Below are positions 50,986-60,419 of a stretch of 64,000 nucleotides of DNA, piece by piece. Below the pieces are notes generated by a model that was not told the origin of the DNA, searched no databases, and saw only the letters and a program-made list of their open reading frames with translations. This DNA is from Phymorhynchus buccinoides (taxonomy: Eukaryota > Mollusca > Gastropoda > Neogastropoda > Raphitomidae). Numbering within the stretch: position 1 is the stretch's first letter; each line of letters opens with the position of its first letter. Both the position numbers and the translations under genes were made by a program. The stretch spans positions 6,455,565 through 6,519,564 of the forward strand of contig CM065710.1 of NCBI GenBank assembly GCA_017654935.2, given 5' to 3'.

Positions 50986-51648
50986 AGGCTTCCAGTGGTC
51001 GGAGGTGGCGATAAAGTACCTGATAGCGACGTACACAGCCCTGCAGAAAACACATGACTGTTATGCATGATTGATATGATATCTGATATTTATCGATATG
51101 TTTACATGATTGATATGATATCTTATATTTATTGATATATTTGCATGATTGATTAAATATCTTATATTTATTGATATATTTCCAGGCTTCCAGTGGTCGG
51201 AAGGTGGCGGTAAAGTACCTGATTGCGACGTACAGAAAACACATGACTGTTATATATGATTGATATGATATCTGATATTTATTGATATATTTACATGATT
51301 GATATGATATCTGATATTTATTGATATATTTACATGATTGATATGATATCTGATATTTATTGATATATTTACATGATTGATATGATATCTGATATTTATT
51401 GATATATTTGCAGGCTTCCAGTGGTCGGAAGGTGGCGGTAAAGTACCTGATCGCGATGTAAAAAGCCCTACAGAAAACACATGACTGTTATACATGATTG
51501 ATATATTTGATATTTATCGATACATTTACAGGCTTCCAGTGGTCGAAGGTGGCGGTAAAGTACCTGATCGCGACCTACAAAGCCCTGCAGAAAACACATG
51601 ACTGTTATGCATGACTGATATGATATCTGATATTTATCGATATGTTTC
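50986..51648 (+). repeat. Four copies of cassette E exon a acceptor border
   Basis: CAGGCTTCCAGTGGTCGG begins at about 50987, 51184, 51413 and 51531. Each continues to CTGCAGAAAACACATGACTG (some shortened), then AT-rich TGATATGATATCTGATATTT repeats. The true copy at 51650 continues as AACCAGTTCC. Confidence 0.95.
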
Positions 51649-51651
51649 CAG

Positions 51652-51838
51652 GCTTCCAGTGGTCGGAGGTGGCGGTAAAGTACCTGATCGCGACCTACAA
51701 AGCCCTGCAGAACCAGTTCCAAGATCCCGCCATCATGAAGCGGGACTCCTGGGACATGGTTGCCATGGTGATGAGGAAAAACGGTTTCAACCTCAACGGG
51801 GCGCAGTGCGACGAGAAAATGAGGTCCATGAAACACAG
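51652..51838 (+). CDS. Cassette E exon a: first part of Myb/SANT-like domain
   Basis: Acceptor TATGTTTCCAG, donor GTGTGT. The 187 nt run from phase 1 to phase 2. It reads FQWSEVAVKYLIATYKALQ, then KRDSWDMVAMVMRKNGFNL and AQCDEKMRSMKHR. Both Trp and the Cys..Lys stretch are intact. It is the best conserved example of the domain here. Border copies flank it on both sides. Confidence 0.94.
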
Positions 51839-52155
51839 GTGTGTTGTGTCCCTGTAAGGGAGGTAATTTCATGGGAAAATGAGGTCCATGAAACACAGGT
51901 GTGTGGCCCTGTAAGGGAGGTAATTTCATGAGAAAATTAGGTCCATGAAACACAGGTGTTTGTCCCTGTAAGGGAGGTAATTTCATGAGAAAATGAGGTC
52001 CATGAAACAGGTGTTTGTCCGTGTAAGGGAGGTAATTTCATGAGAAAATGAGGTCCATGAAACACAGGTGTTTGTCTGTGCAAGGGAGATAATTTCATGA
52101 GAAAATTAGGTCCATGAAACAGGTGTGTGGCCCTGTAAGGGAGGTAATTCATGAT
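51839..52155 (+). repeat. 57-60-bp array of cassette E exon a donor border, five to six copies
   Basis: Unit GAAAATGAGGTCCATGAAAC, ACAG, then GTGTTTGTCCCTGTAAGGGA and GGTAATTTCATGA. It holds the last 24 nt of the exon plus intron start. Coding parts vary slightly (TTAGGTCC, AAACAGG). Confidence 0.95.
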
Positions 52156-52159
52156 AGGA

Positions 52160-52475
52160 ATAAGAATAATAACTAACATTTTTAGAGCGCCCTTTCTCTC
52201 TTGAGCTCAAGGCGCTTCACAGATATAAATAAACTATAAAATATAATGAAGATGTACACAGCCATAGCATGCGCACGCGTACACACGCACGCACACGCAC
52301 ACACACACACACACAGGCGTGCACAAACACACACACAAACGTGCGTGCACACTCACACACACTGTGGGGAATATAGTGTTTTGAAAGATGGGCAAGATTT
52401 AACAGAACAGAGTTCATAGGGTAGGGAGTTCCAGATAGAAGGGGCACTGAAAGAAAATGAACGTTCACTATATGT
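52160..52475 (-). mobile_element. LINE C-terminal remnant and 3' tail
   Basis: On the minus strand, FSFSAPSIWNSLPYELCSVK followed by SCPSFKTL is the end of a non-LTR ORF2. Downstream on that strand, GAAGCGCCTTGAGCTCAAGA and GGGCGCTCTAAAAATG form the typical GCGC 3' end. CA repeats at 52265-52365 interrupt it. Confidence 0.72.
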
Positions 52476-52604
52476 CTTAGTACTCCAAAAGGAAACCGTC
52501 TCTAAATTGCCTAGAAAACGCAATTTTTCATTTTCTTAATTATTCGAGACGGCTAAAAAATTCCAACTGGTATTGATAGTATGATGTTTAAGAAGTATCA
52601 TAGT

Positions 52605-52732
52605 AAAAAATCGCCACTTATATCCTAATTAACATGAAGATATAACCGTTTAAAGATAGAATTTTACGTAAATTCTGTCTTTAAACGGATTTATATCTTT
52701 GTATTGATCAGGATATAAGTGGCAATTTTTTT
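52605..52732. repeat. Palindrome, arms about 55 bp
   Basis: AAAATCGCCACTTATATCCT and AGGATATAAGTGGCAATTTT mark the two outer edges. The centre is GTTTAAAGATAGAATTTTAC. Confidence 0.8.
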
Positions 52733-52745
52733 TTCTTTCTATTAT

Positions 52746-52749
52746 ACTT

Positions 52750-52802
<53 letters not shown>

Positions 52803-52888
52803 GCTACTACTACTACTACTACTACTACTACTGCTGCTACTACTACTACAACTACTACTACTGCTACTACTACTGCTACTGCTGCTAT

Positions 52889-52936
<48 letters not shown>
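52746..52936. repeat. (ACT)n microsatellite
   Basis: About 190 bp of (CTA)n with occasional CTG. The Thr- and Ser-only frames through it are not genes. Confidence 0.95.
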
Positions 52937-52937
<1 letters not shown>

Positions 52938-52938
<1 letters not shown>

Positions 52939-52996
52939 GTTGTTATTCCAGACACTAGACGCTCTCGCAGCAAAGAGAGCAGGGCAAGGGAAGCAA
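52938..52996 (+). repeat. Copy of cassette E exon b acceptor border
   Basis: TGTTGTTATTCCAG and ACACTAGACGCTCTCGCAGC up to GGGAAGCAACAAA copies 53081-53143. It then enters the (TTG)n retroposon tail at 53000-53090. Confidence 0.92.
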
Positions 52997-53094
52997 CAAA
53001 TATTTATCGTGTGTGTGTGCGCTTCGATTTAATTTCTATCAAGATTTAGCGCTGTATAAATAAATACTGTATGTTGTTGTTGTTGTTATTCCAG

Positions 53095-53407
53095 ACACAA
53101 GACCCTCTCGCAGCAAAGAGAGCAGGGCAAGGGAGGCAACAAAAGGGGGCTGTGGGCGCACCAGAAGGACATGGATCGTCTGGCCATGGCGGGGATGATA
53201 GGCGAGGACCACACCGCCGTTAGCGACGAATTTGCCGCCATGGACAGAGACGACGACGACGACGATGATGATGATAATGACGATGATGACCATGGTGATG
53301 ATGAGGGTGTCGACGATAATGGCGATGATGATGACGATGGTCAGAACTCGGAGGATGAGTCAGGAAGTCGGGGAAGATGGGACCATCATTCAGATATGGA
53401 CACTCAG
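53095..53407 (+). CDS. Cassette E exon b: last helix plus long Asp-rich tail
   Basis: Acceptor TGTTATTCCAG, donor GTAGGT. The 313 nt run from phase 2 to phase 0. It starts HKTLSQQREQGKGGNKRGLW, then AHQKDMDRLAMAG, then about 45 residues rich in Asp encoded by (GAT/GAC)n, then SEDESGSRGRWDHHSDMDTQ. It completes the fifth Myb/SANT-like domain. The acidic tail could be an activation or nucleic-acid-mimic segment, but that is inference. The acceptor lies directly behind a (TTG)n retroposon tail that supplies TGTTATTCCAG. Confidence 0.93.
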
Positions 53408-53607
53408 GTAGGTTATGTAAACAAATGTTTGTTTAACCCTTCTGTATTGTTGTGGCAGCTGCTTTCACTTTGCTAGGCGAATAGGTGCCATAAAGGAACT
53501 TTGGTAAAAGGGAGTTAATTATGAGAAGTTCCTTCCCCTTATTCATTTCAAAATGTTTATTTGTTATGTGACTTTTGCATCTACGAGTATAATAGAAAAA
53601 ATAAATA

Positions 53608-53790
53608 CAGTGGAACCTCCCTTATAAGACCTTCAAAAATCATCCAAAATGAGGTCTTATAAGGGAGGGGTCTTTAATAAGGGAGGTAATTTTAACACTT
53701 ACAAAGAAGGGCAATGTCTCAGAGAAGTAGGTCTTATATGGGAGGGAGTCTTATAATGTGAGTGTCTTATAAGGGAGGTTCCACTGTAAT
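53608..53790. mobile_element. GGAACCTCC MITE, compact copy
   Basis: TACAGTGGAACCTCCCTTAT and AAGGGAGGTTCCACTGTA are near-perfect ends. Confidence 0.8.
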
Positions 53791-54319
53791 ATGATTATTT
53801 TAAAAAAGTAAATGCAAAACAAACAATATTGTCTGTTTGCCTCCTCAAATTTTCGACTTTTCTTTATGTGAATGAAGATGAAGAGAGGTTTTCTGTGTGT
53901 GTGCGTATGCCCTTGTGTGTGTGTTTGTGTGTGTGTGTGGTGCGTGTGCGTGTGTGCATAGCTGCCTGAGTATTGACCAAAGAGGTTTTACAAGAATGAC
54001 ACCAGGGGGCTGCAGAATATACTTGTGGCGGTACCATAGCCGATGAGGTTTAACCGAGGCGTGGTTACCGCTACACTATCTGTATTGTTAAAACAATCGG
54101 GACTTTACTGGTGTTGTTGCACTGCCTCCGGGCATTGCCTCCAGTATTGTTCCCACCATCTTTGTATAAAAATTACAAATGTCCCATATAGTGTCTGTTC
54201 CAGACCGAGAGGACGTAAAAGCACCATTTTTCATTCACCAGGGGGCTGCAGTTTCTATAGCATTATCAACATATTTTACAGAGTATCAGGGCACAAGTTA
54301 AGCCCCCCCCCAAAAAAAA

Positions 54320-54679
54320 AATTGTACATGAATTTTGGATTTTGTCATTATTAGTTTCTTACTATATTATTAGTCAAATTATAAATCGCAAGGGTCTTAG
54401 TCTGGGGAAAATAGTATGTCGTATAACCTGTAAAATGCAGAAGCATTAACCCTTTCGCCGCCAGCCATTTTTGAACCACAATTTTCCATTAAGCTTACAA
54501 GGGTACAGAAAATAATTCATCTGCAATATTGGGGATTTATCTGTGACATGTTTAGAATGGGGCTTATCCTTACTGCCCCAAATTAAGAACACAAGATCAT
54601 TGGATAACAGACCCTGATTTCAAGGCTTTTAATGACATGGGTGTTAAATCATTGTGGTGCATCGGCGGTCAAAGGGTTA
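54320..54679. mobile_element. ACCGTA-type MITE fragment and piggyBac-like MITE
   Basis: 54320-54435 resembles 36855-36992. 54447-54679 has TTAACCCTTTCGCCGCCAGC and GCGGTCAAAGGGTTAA ends. 53790-54320 holds a GT run (53895-53965) and a repeated CACCAGGGGGCTGCAG (54000, 54238), otherwise nothing. Confidence 0.65.
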
Positions 54680-54735
54680 AAGTGGTATGACTTGTGTTAT
54701 TGTTGTCATAGGTATGATTATCGTCTGTGTGGCAG

Positions 54736-54845
54736 GGGGAGACCGGCAGGGGAAGTAACTCGGAGGACGTCAAACCCTCGATTTCCCCCGTGAGACGACA
54801 ATCTACCGCGAAGGTCAAGGGCAACGTCAAACCAGCGCAACCAAG
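54736..54845 (+). CDS. Cassette E linker exon c
   Basis: Acceptor GTGTGGCAG, donor GTGGGA. The 110 nt run from phase 0 to phase 2 and encode GETGRGSNSEDVKPSISPVR, then KVKGNVKPAQP, a basic linker. It splices in frame to 55670. Confidence 0.78.
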
Positions 54846-55019
54846 GTGGGAGATGATTGGAGTTACCACTGGCAACCGCTGTCGTCAGTAAACAAAGCTA
54901 ATACAATTAATCAACAAATCAGTCAAATTATTTCTGAACAATTTTTTTCTTATTCGTGTTTTTTTACAGCAGAAGAATTTACAATGTAAGTAGTTTTTCA
55001 TTACTGTTATTTGGTATTT

Positions 55020-55370
55020 GATTGTCACAGAGGCGTCTCTGGGAAATTCAGGTTGCTCCCACCTAGAGAGAGCGCGTTGCAACCCTTTTTAAAAAAAGAA
55101 ATTGCTCCCACCTGGAGAGCGCGTCGCAGCCCAGAGGCTGTGTCAACCCCCTTTTTAAAAAAAAATTGCATGCAGCTGATGAGGAAGGAAAGGTGTGGTA
55201 AATTTTGCCCAAATTGACTTTTTCGTTGCCACTGGGTTTAGTGTTAGCTAAGTGCATGGGCGACGCAGGAGGACCTCGGTTTATCAGCTCATTTTCGAAG
55301 ACTCATGTTTCATTGACCATAAGGCCTAGGCAGAGGCGAGAGGAAAATTCCCTGTACCGGTTCATGTTAG
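55020..55370 (-). mobile_element. SINE-A, minus, degraded
   Basis: CACAGAGGCGTCTCTGGGA, a duplicated CTCCCACCTGGAGAGCGCGT part, CCACTGGGTTTAGTGTTAG and CTGTACCGGTTCATG. Confidence 0.75.
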
Positions 55371-55669
55371 ATCTAGTACAACACCTAGAAGGTGTTTGTC
55401 TAAGCAAGGATACACTGATAGTTTTCTGTTACCTGTACCGTGTAATAACCTAAACCATTTTTTTAAAACTATGACCAATATGTTACCTCTTTTTTTTGGT
55501 ATGAGAACAGCTAATTTCAAATATCTGAATTTAAGGGAGAAACAGTTTTATGAGTTATGCAAAAAAAAGGAAAAATATTTCATGTGTAATTAAACAATAC
55601 CATAATGAAGTGGTATTTGCGGTCATTCTCCATACCACAAACCGTAGTGTTCCTTGTTGTTGCTTGCAG

Positions 55670-55751
55670 ACTGGCCCTGAAGGTGTTCAACACCCATCAG
55701 ACAGACATCACAGAACTGAAGAAAGTGTCAGCCTCAGAGCCAGATTCCTCG
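55670..55751 (+). CDS. Myb/SANT-like gene, C-terminal exon 1
   Basis: Acceptor TTGCTTGCAG, donor GTGAGT. The 82 nt run from phase 2 to phase 0 and encode LALKVFNTHQTDITELKKVS followed by ASEPDSS, a probable helix. It takes the place of exon d after cassette E and begins the non-repeated C-terminus. Confidence 0.78.
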
Positions 55752-55929
55752 GTGAGTGCTCTCCTGTCCTGGAGTCTCCTTTTATTGAGCTTTGTTTTTC
55801 CTACAGTACTCCTAGGAAACTTCATAGAAGTTTTTGAAGTGTCCAAGCTCTTTTTGAAGAGTGTTCACTCTTGTAAGCTCGTGTTATTGTCAATTTTGTT
55901 GTTGTTGTCTTAAAGAGTTTCATTTACCT

Positions 55930-57134
55930 TACATGAGTGTTTGATATACTTTTATCAAAATTCACTTTTATATTTCCCAGTCTTTTCTTGTTTCGGGACG
56001 TCCCCTTCTTAAAGTCTTCAGTCTTATTATTCCACTGACATTTATTCCAGTGCTCACATTTTTTCGCTCTGGCGGTCTCATTTTTCTAGAACCCCTTTTT
56101 TTCCTAAATACTAAGCCATGCTTTATTTTAGGTTGGATGAAGACATTTCCCTGTCCTGTTTTTAAATTTTAACATTGAGCTTTCATAAATTTCAGGACTG
56201 TTTCCACTATATTCCTTTTCCCAATTTTCTAATCTATTCTATCATCCTTATTTTCCACTACAAGTGCATATTTGTGCAAGATCAGCTTGGAAGACAGAAA
56301 TGTAATGTGTTTCTTATCACCCCAACTCCCAAAAAACATGCCTTACTTCCGGTTAAAGCAGTGGGCTCACTTTTATTTTTTTCCCCCTTCAAGCTCACTG
56401 GAAAACATGTGTTTGTGTGATAGCAGAAAAAAAAATATAAAAAAAAAAATAACAAATAAAGGTTCCTTTTTTTTTCTGGACTTCGTTTGGCCCCACCCCT
56501 TTCTTGTCAACCTCTGCTGAGGTTTTCTGGCCGTTTCGTCACTTAGTTTTGACTTCGTTTTTGGCCGGTCAAACCCTCGCGTTTCAGAACATGTTGTCGT
56601 CTCCTCGGTTCGGCCGGTCGACGACCTCGCGGCCTCTTACAAGGCTTCGAACTAGGATGTTCTTCCTATCTCGTCTAAAGATGAAAAGGCCGTTTTCTTT
56701 TAGCAGCCTCCTGCTGCTGCTACGTCTTTTCATTGGTTAGCACGGCCCGGTCCGGCCGTTTAGTACGTCTTCTACAAGTTTTTAAAGTCATTTCCCCCTC
56801 CTTCCAGAGTTCCTTTCTGTTGAGCTTTATTCATCTGTATATTATTTCCCCAATGGGAAATAGTTTTTTAAAATATAATATGAAATAAAAATATTCTCAT
56901 AATAATAATAATAATAATGGGAATTTATATAGCGCTCTTTCTCACATGAGCTCAGTGCGCTTTACATTGATAACAAGAACATTAAAGGCAAACACATAAT
57001 GAATCATTAGAAAGTAACATAAACATGATGATTACATGCAACGTTCTCTTTACTTCCTCACACACACACAACACACAACACGCATGTGCATAGTGCTGCG
57101 CACGACACACTCTTAAGCGACACACACACACACT

Positions 57135-57184
<50 letters not shown>

Positions 57185-57185
57185 T
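55930..57185. other. Intron: AT-rich, retroposon tail and CA run
   Basis: 55930-56480 is unrecognised and AT-rich. 56480-56800 is GC-richer, with CGGCCCGGTCCGGCC similar to a motif inside the DIRS element (33362). 56895-56990 is a minus retroposon tail ((TAA)n, TATATAGCGCTCTTTCTCAC). 57060-57180 is CA repeats. Confidence 0.5.
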
Positions 57186-57186
57186 C

Positions 57187-57390
57187 TCAGGACTGGGTCC
57201 AGGGGCAAAGGTCCCTGGATGGGGGGTCCAGGGGGGGGCGAAGCCCCACGTCGCGAAAACGAGTTTTCAACAATGGGGGCACTGTTTTGTGGCAGTCTCC
57301 TGTGAGCACAGAACAGAACTTATTAAGAGCATTGACAGCTGAGGGGGGGTGCTGCAGCACCCAAAGCACCCCCCCTAGATCCAGCCCTGC
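57187..57390. mobile_element. Small MITE, CAGG.CTGG.TC.AGG ends
   Basis: CAGGACTGGGTCCAGGGG at the left and CCCCTAGATCCAGCCCTG at the right are inverted, with CATCTC beside both. GGGGGG/CCCCCC arms are present. The CAG...CTG ends suggest a hAT relative. Confidence 0.6.
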
Positions 57391-57531
57391 ATCTCATATA
57401 CAAGAGATTGGTACATATTAAAGTAAAGTGATAAAACTGCACTGTGCAGTATTTAGATCTAGTTGTGGTTTTGTTCGGTTTGATTTGATTTGTTCTGCTG
57501 CTTATTTGATGTTGTTTTTAATTTTCTTCAG

Positions 57532-57657
57532 ACTCGATACATCCTGGAGGTATTGAAAAACGGAATCTCAGTTGAGAAATACTGGCTAAAGGGAGGCAAC
57601 TTCAGTTGTGTGCTGCCATTCCACACTTCTGCCATTCTCACCTACCCTAAGTTTCCG
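57532..57657 (+). CDS. Myb/SANT-like gene, C-terminal exon 2
   Basis: Acceptor TTTTCTTCAG, donor GTTAGT. The 126 nt run from phase 0 to phase 0 and encode TRYILEVLKNGISVEKYWLK, then GGNFSCVLPFHTSAILTYPK and FP. It is protein-like (hydrophobic and aromatic, no low complexity), but I do not recognise a domain. Confidence 0.78.
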
Positions 57658-58131
57658 GTTAGTATGTGTCAGTTAGTATCTTTTGTGTGCTAAATTGAGA
57701 ATATGTCTGGCAGATTTTGTGTGTTGCATGTTTGTTGCATTGAGTGCATGTATTGTGTGTGTGTGTGTGTTGCAAATGTTTATCAATAATACATCGTTTA
57801 TTTTGTCAATAAAATGCCTATGATGCCCCAGTAACTTCTTCAAAGGGCTAAGCGAAAAAGGAAAAGATTCTTATATTATATTTTAGAACATTACGCTTGT
57901 GCATTCATGCATGCCTATCCTGGTTTATTTGCGGTTTTTATTGTTGTTTGTTTGGTTTGAGAGTTTGCGAAACTTTTCATACCTTTGCTTTTATGTGGCA
58001 GTGTATGTTCCCCAGTATGCATTTTACTGGGGATGGTGACATCTGTCAAAATCATATAATATTGGTGTCAGAAAATAGCAGGACACTTTTTTTTACATTA
58101 CTTTATGTTGTTGTTATTGTTGTCTTACCTG

Positions 58132-58790
58132 GCTTAAAGGGGCACACTCTGACGTGGCTTGAGTTTTTGAAAGAAACACGTCGAGATCACCAGAAAGAAA
58201 GCCTTTTCAAGGATCGGAACACTCACTTTGCTCTGGTTTCCTAGAAATCAAACTGTCAAAACGGCGATTCCTCCTTGTTTCGGGTGGTGGAGTTGCGGAG
58301 TTGCCGCAGAGAGAAGCCATTTTGTACGGGGTTGGTGGAGGCCACTGAGAATGGTTGTAGGTTTTTTTTGTAGTGCAGTAAAAAAAAAATTGGGGCTATT
58401 TCCTTTGTTGTGAGCAAAACTCCTTTGGTAAACTGTATAAAATAAAGGCTTGTTACGTAAGCCATTGCACTCTATTTATTGAGTCCGGGTTTTAAAAAAA
58501 CAGTAAAAAAGGACAACAAACACATACATATTGTTGAAATTTCGTGCAAGCGATTTGGTCTAACTCAGGCTGCCATTAGAAAAGAGAAGGCACATGCACA
58601 TGCCTTCTCTTTCACTGAAAGAATCTGACTTCCAGCATCTCCGCCAAGGAGGAATCGCCGTTTTAACGGTTTGATTTCTAGGAAACCAGAGCAAAGTGAG
58701 TGTTGCGATCTCTGTAAAGGGTGTCTTTCATGGTGACCTCAACATGTTTCTTTGCAAAAAAACGTATCCGTCAAGGGTGCCCCTTTAAAG
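58132..58790. mobile_element. Long-arm foldback MITE, second copy
   Basis: TTAAAGGGGCACACTCTGAC at the left and GTCAAGGGTGCCCCTTTAAA at the right. The arms match 49955-50498. Confidence 0.82.
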
Positions 58791-58892
58791 ACTCCAGGGA
58801 TCATCCCAACAGCCGAAGCACTTGGTACAAATGCACCAGCTATGGATGAGAACATTACGTGTGTGTGACCGTTTATTATTACCCCGCCACAG

Positions 58893-59000
58893 GTGAAGGC
58901 AGCCACACTCCGACTTCAGAGGATTTTGGAGACTGATGATGTTATGCTAGGAGCTTGTCATGGCCAAAGACAATCCCTGCATAACTATGCAGAAGCATAA
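58893..59000 (+). CDS. Myb/SANT-like gene, C-terminal exon 3 (may end the ORF)
   Basis: Acceptor CCGCCACAG; phase 0. The frame VKAATLRLQRILETDDVMLG then ACHGQRQSLHNYAEA ends at TAA (58998-59000). It could be the terminal exon. Alternatively a weak donor (GATGAT, GTTATG at 58941) keeps phase 0 and joins to 59468. RNA is needed to choose. Confidence 0.6.
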   Translation: MKAATLRLQRILETDDVMLGACHGQRQSLHNYAEA

Positions 59001-59467
59001 CAACATTTTGATGTAGCCTTGGTGTTCTAGCTTATGTCAATTGGTCTGACACAGCCTCATGCCAAGGCGAGCGACTATAATTATAGATAGCATGTGTTAA
59101 AGCCATATCTGGCCTTGCGAGCAACACAGCCTCATTGGCCTCATTGCTCACAACAGCAACGCTTCAACGCATATTATTTCCCTGTTGAGGGAGGCAGCAT
59201 GTTTCTAACTAGCGAGACACGAATCTTTGGATCAGCTGTTATGCCTTTAAGGAGTGTTTGACTCTCACCAGTGTCTTCAAAGAATATAGGATGTTTCTTT
59301 TTATAGAGCACTGAGGTTGTGAGGCTGCACATTTGTTCTTTCTAGTATTGAAGAAAGCACCCCAAAATAATACTGTACATATGTGTGTGTGTGTGAGTTT
59401 GTTATGTGTTTATTAACATGTGTCTTTGTTGTGTGATTATCAATATGCATATGAATGCATGTCACAG

Positions 59468-59526
59468 ACTCTGGACACTGCCAATGTAATGTCTCGAGGC
59501 ATGAGAGTGGTCGCTGAAATCGGCCA
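59468..59526 (+). CDS. Myb/SANT-like gene, C-terminal exon 4 (alternative)
   Basis: Acceptor GCATGTCACAG, donor GTAAGT. The 59 nt run from phase 0 to phase 2 and encode TLDTANVMSRGMRVVAEIG. It joins in frame to 60372 and, upstream, to either 57657 or a shortened 58893 exon. Confidence 0.62.
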
Positions 59527-59637
59527 GTAAGTACTGCCTACCTTCACCTTCAGTAATTACATATCTTTTACTGCCATGCATTTTTTAACATTCTTGGTTG
59601 TCCGTTGCATCTGAACCGGAAACGAGTGCAGTAACTA

Positions 59638-59796
59638 CCATATGTTTCTGACTATAAGGCGCACGCCACCCCCATCCCCACCAATTTGACACAAAAATAA
59701 GATTTTATTATATTTGTTTACTGTATTTTTAAATCATATTTTTTTTTTTTTTATAAAGTGCAGGGGTCGTTAGTTCGGGGAAAGAAAAATATGGTA
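59638..59796. mobile_element. ACCGTA-type MITE, compact
   Basis: ACCATATGTTTCTGACTATA (left) and GGGGAAAGAAAAATATGGTA (right), with AAGGCGCACGCCACCC between. Confidence 0.6.
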
Positions 59797-60371
59797 GAAT
59801 ATTTTAATGGAATAAACGTACATAAGCGCTAAAAAATGGTGGATGCAGATGGGCAGTGAAGACTTTTTGCATTTGGTGGGAGTGTGAGAGTCTTGGGCGA
59901 AGTTATTTTCCATGGTGCTAAAAGAGTTAAAGGCGGACATCAAGTGAAAAGATAAAATTTATTTATTAGGCAGAAAATTAATGTTTATTTGTAATAAGCA
60001 ATCACTGTGCATTTCTTTCTATTCAACCCCCTTTCAAAACAAATAGAAATAAATCGACTTTAAAGCGCAACATTTTAAGCTGTGTAAACATTGCCATGCT
60101 GCCACTGATAAGAGTAGATGCCCCCTGAATATGACGTCACGATCACCCCTAACTTTAATGAATTTTAATGATAATTATTTTGTTGGTATAATTTCGTTTC
60201 ACACGTTAGATTAATGTTATTTCAGTTATTTTTGTATTTCTGTCATGTACTGGGATTATTGAGTACATGTTACATTTCATTCATGGGTGCTTCACAGTTG
60301 TGTAATTTAACATTTTTTTTAAATCTCCTTCTAACCCCATCCGTGCTGGCCACATTTTCTTCCCTGCCCAG

Positions 60372-60414
60372 CTGTGTGGAGAGCTCTGAGCATCGAGCTA
60401 TAAAATATGGTTAG
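60372..60414 (+). CDS. Myb/SANT-like gene, possible terminal exon
   Basis: Acceptor TTCCCTGCCCAG. The frame, entered in phase 2, reads CVESSEHRAIKYG and then TAG (60412-60414). AATAAA-type signals follow near 60528 (AAAATAAAATC) and at 61309 (AATAAAATAATT). It is short, so the call depends on frame agreement with 59526. Confidence 0.5.
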
Positions 60415-60419
60415 AAAAT

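Noticed and set aside
52650..52973. Poly-Ser / poly-Thr ORFs
   Set aside because: Frames of (ACT)n only.
54970..54985. A 16-nt microexon (CAGAAGAATTTACAAT) between TTTTTACAG and GTAAGT
   Set aside because: Including it would put the next exon (55670) out of frame, whereas 54845 joins directly to 55670 in frame.
56480..56800. Second DIRS fragment suggested by CGGCCCGGTCCGGCC
   Set aside because: Only one 15-bp match to the DIRS middle region, and no recombinase or gag motif. Too weak to list as an element.
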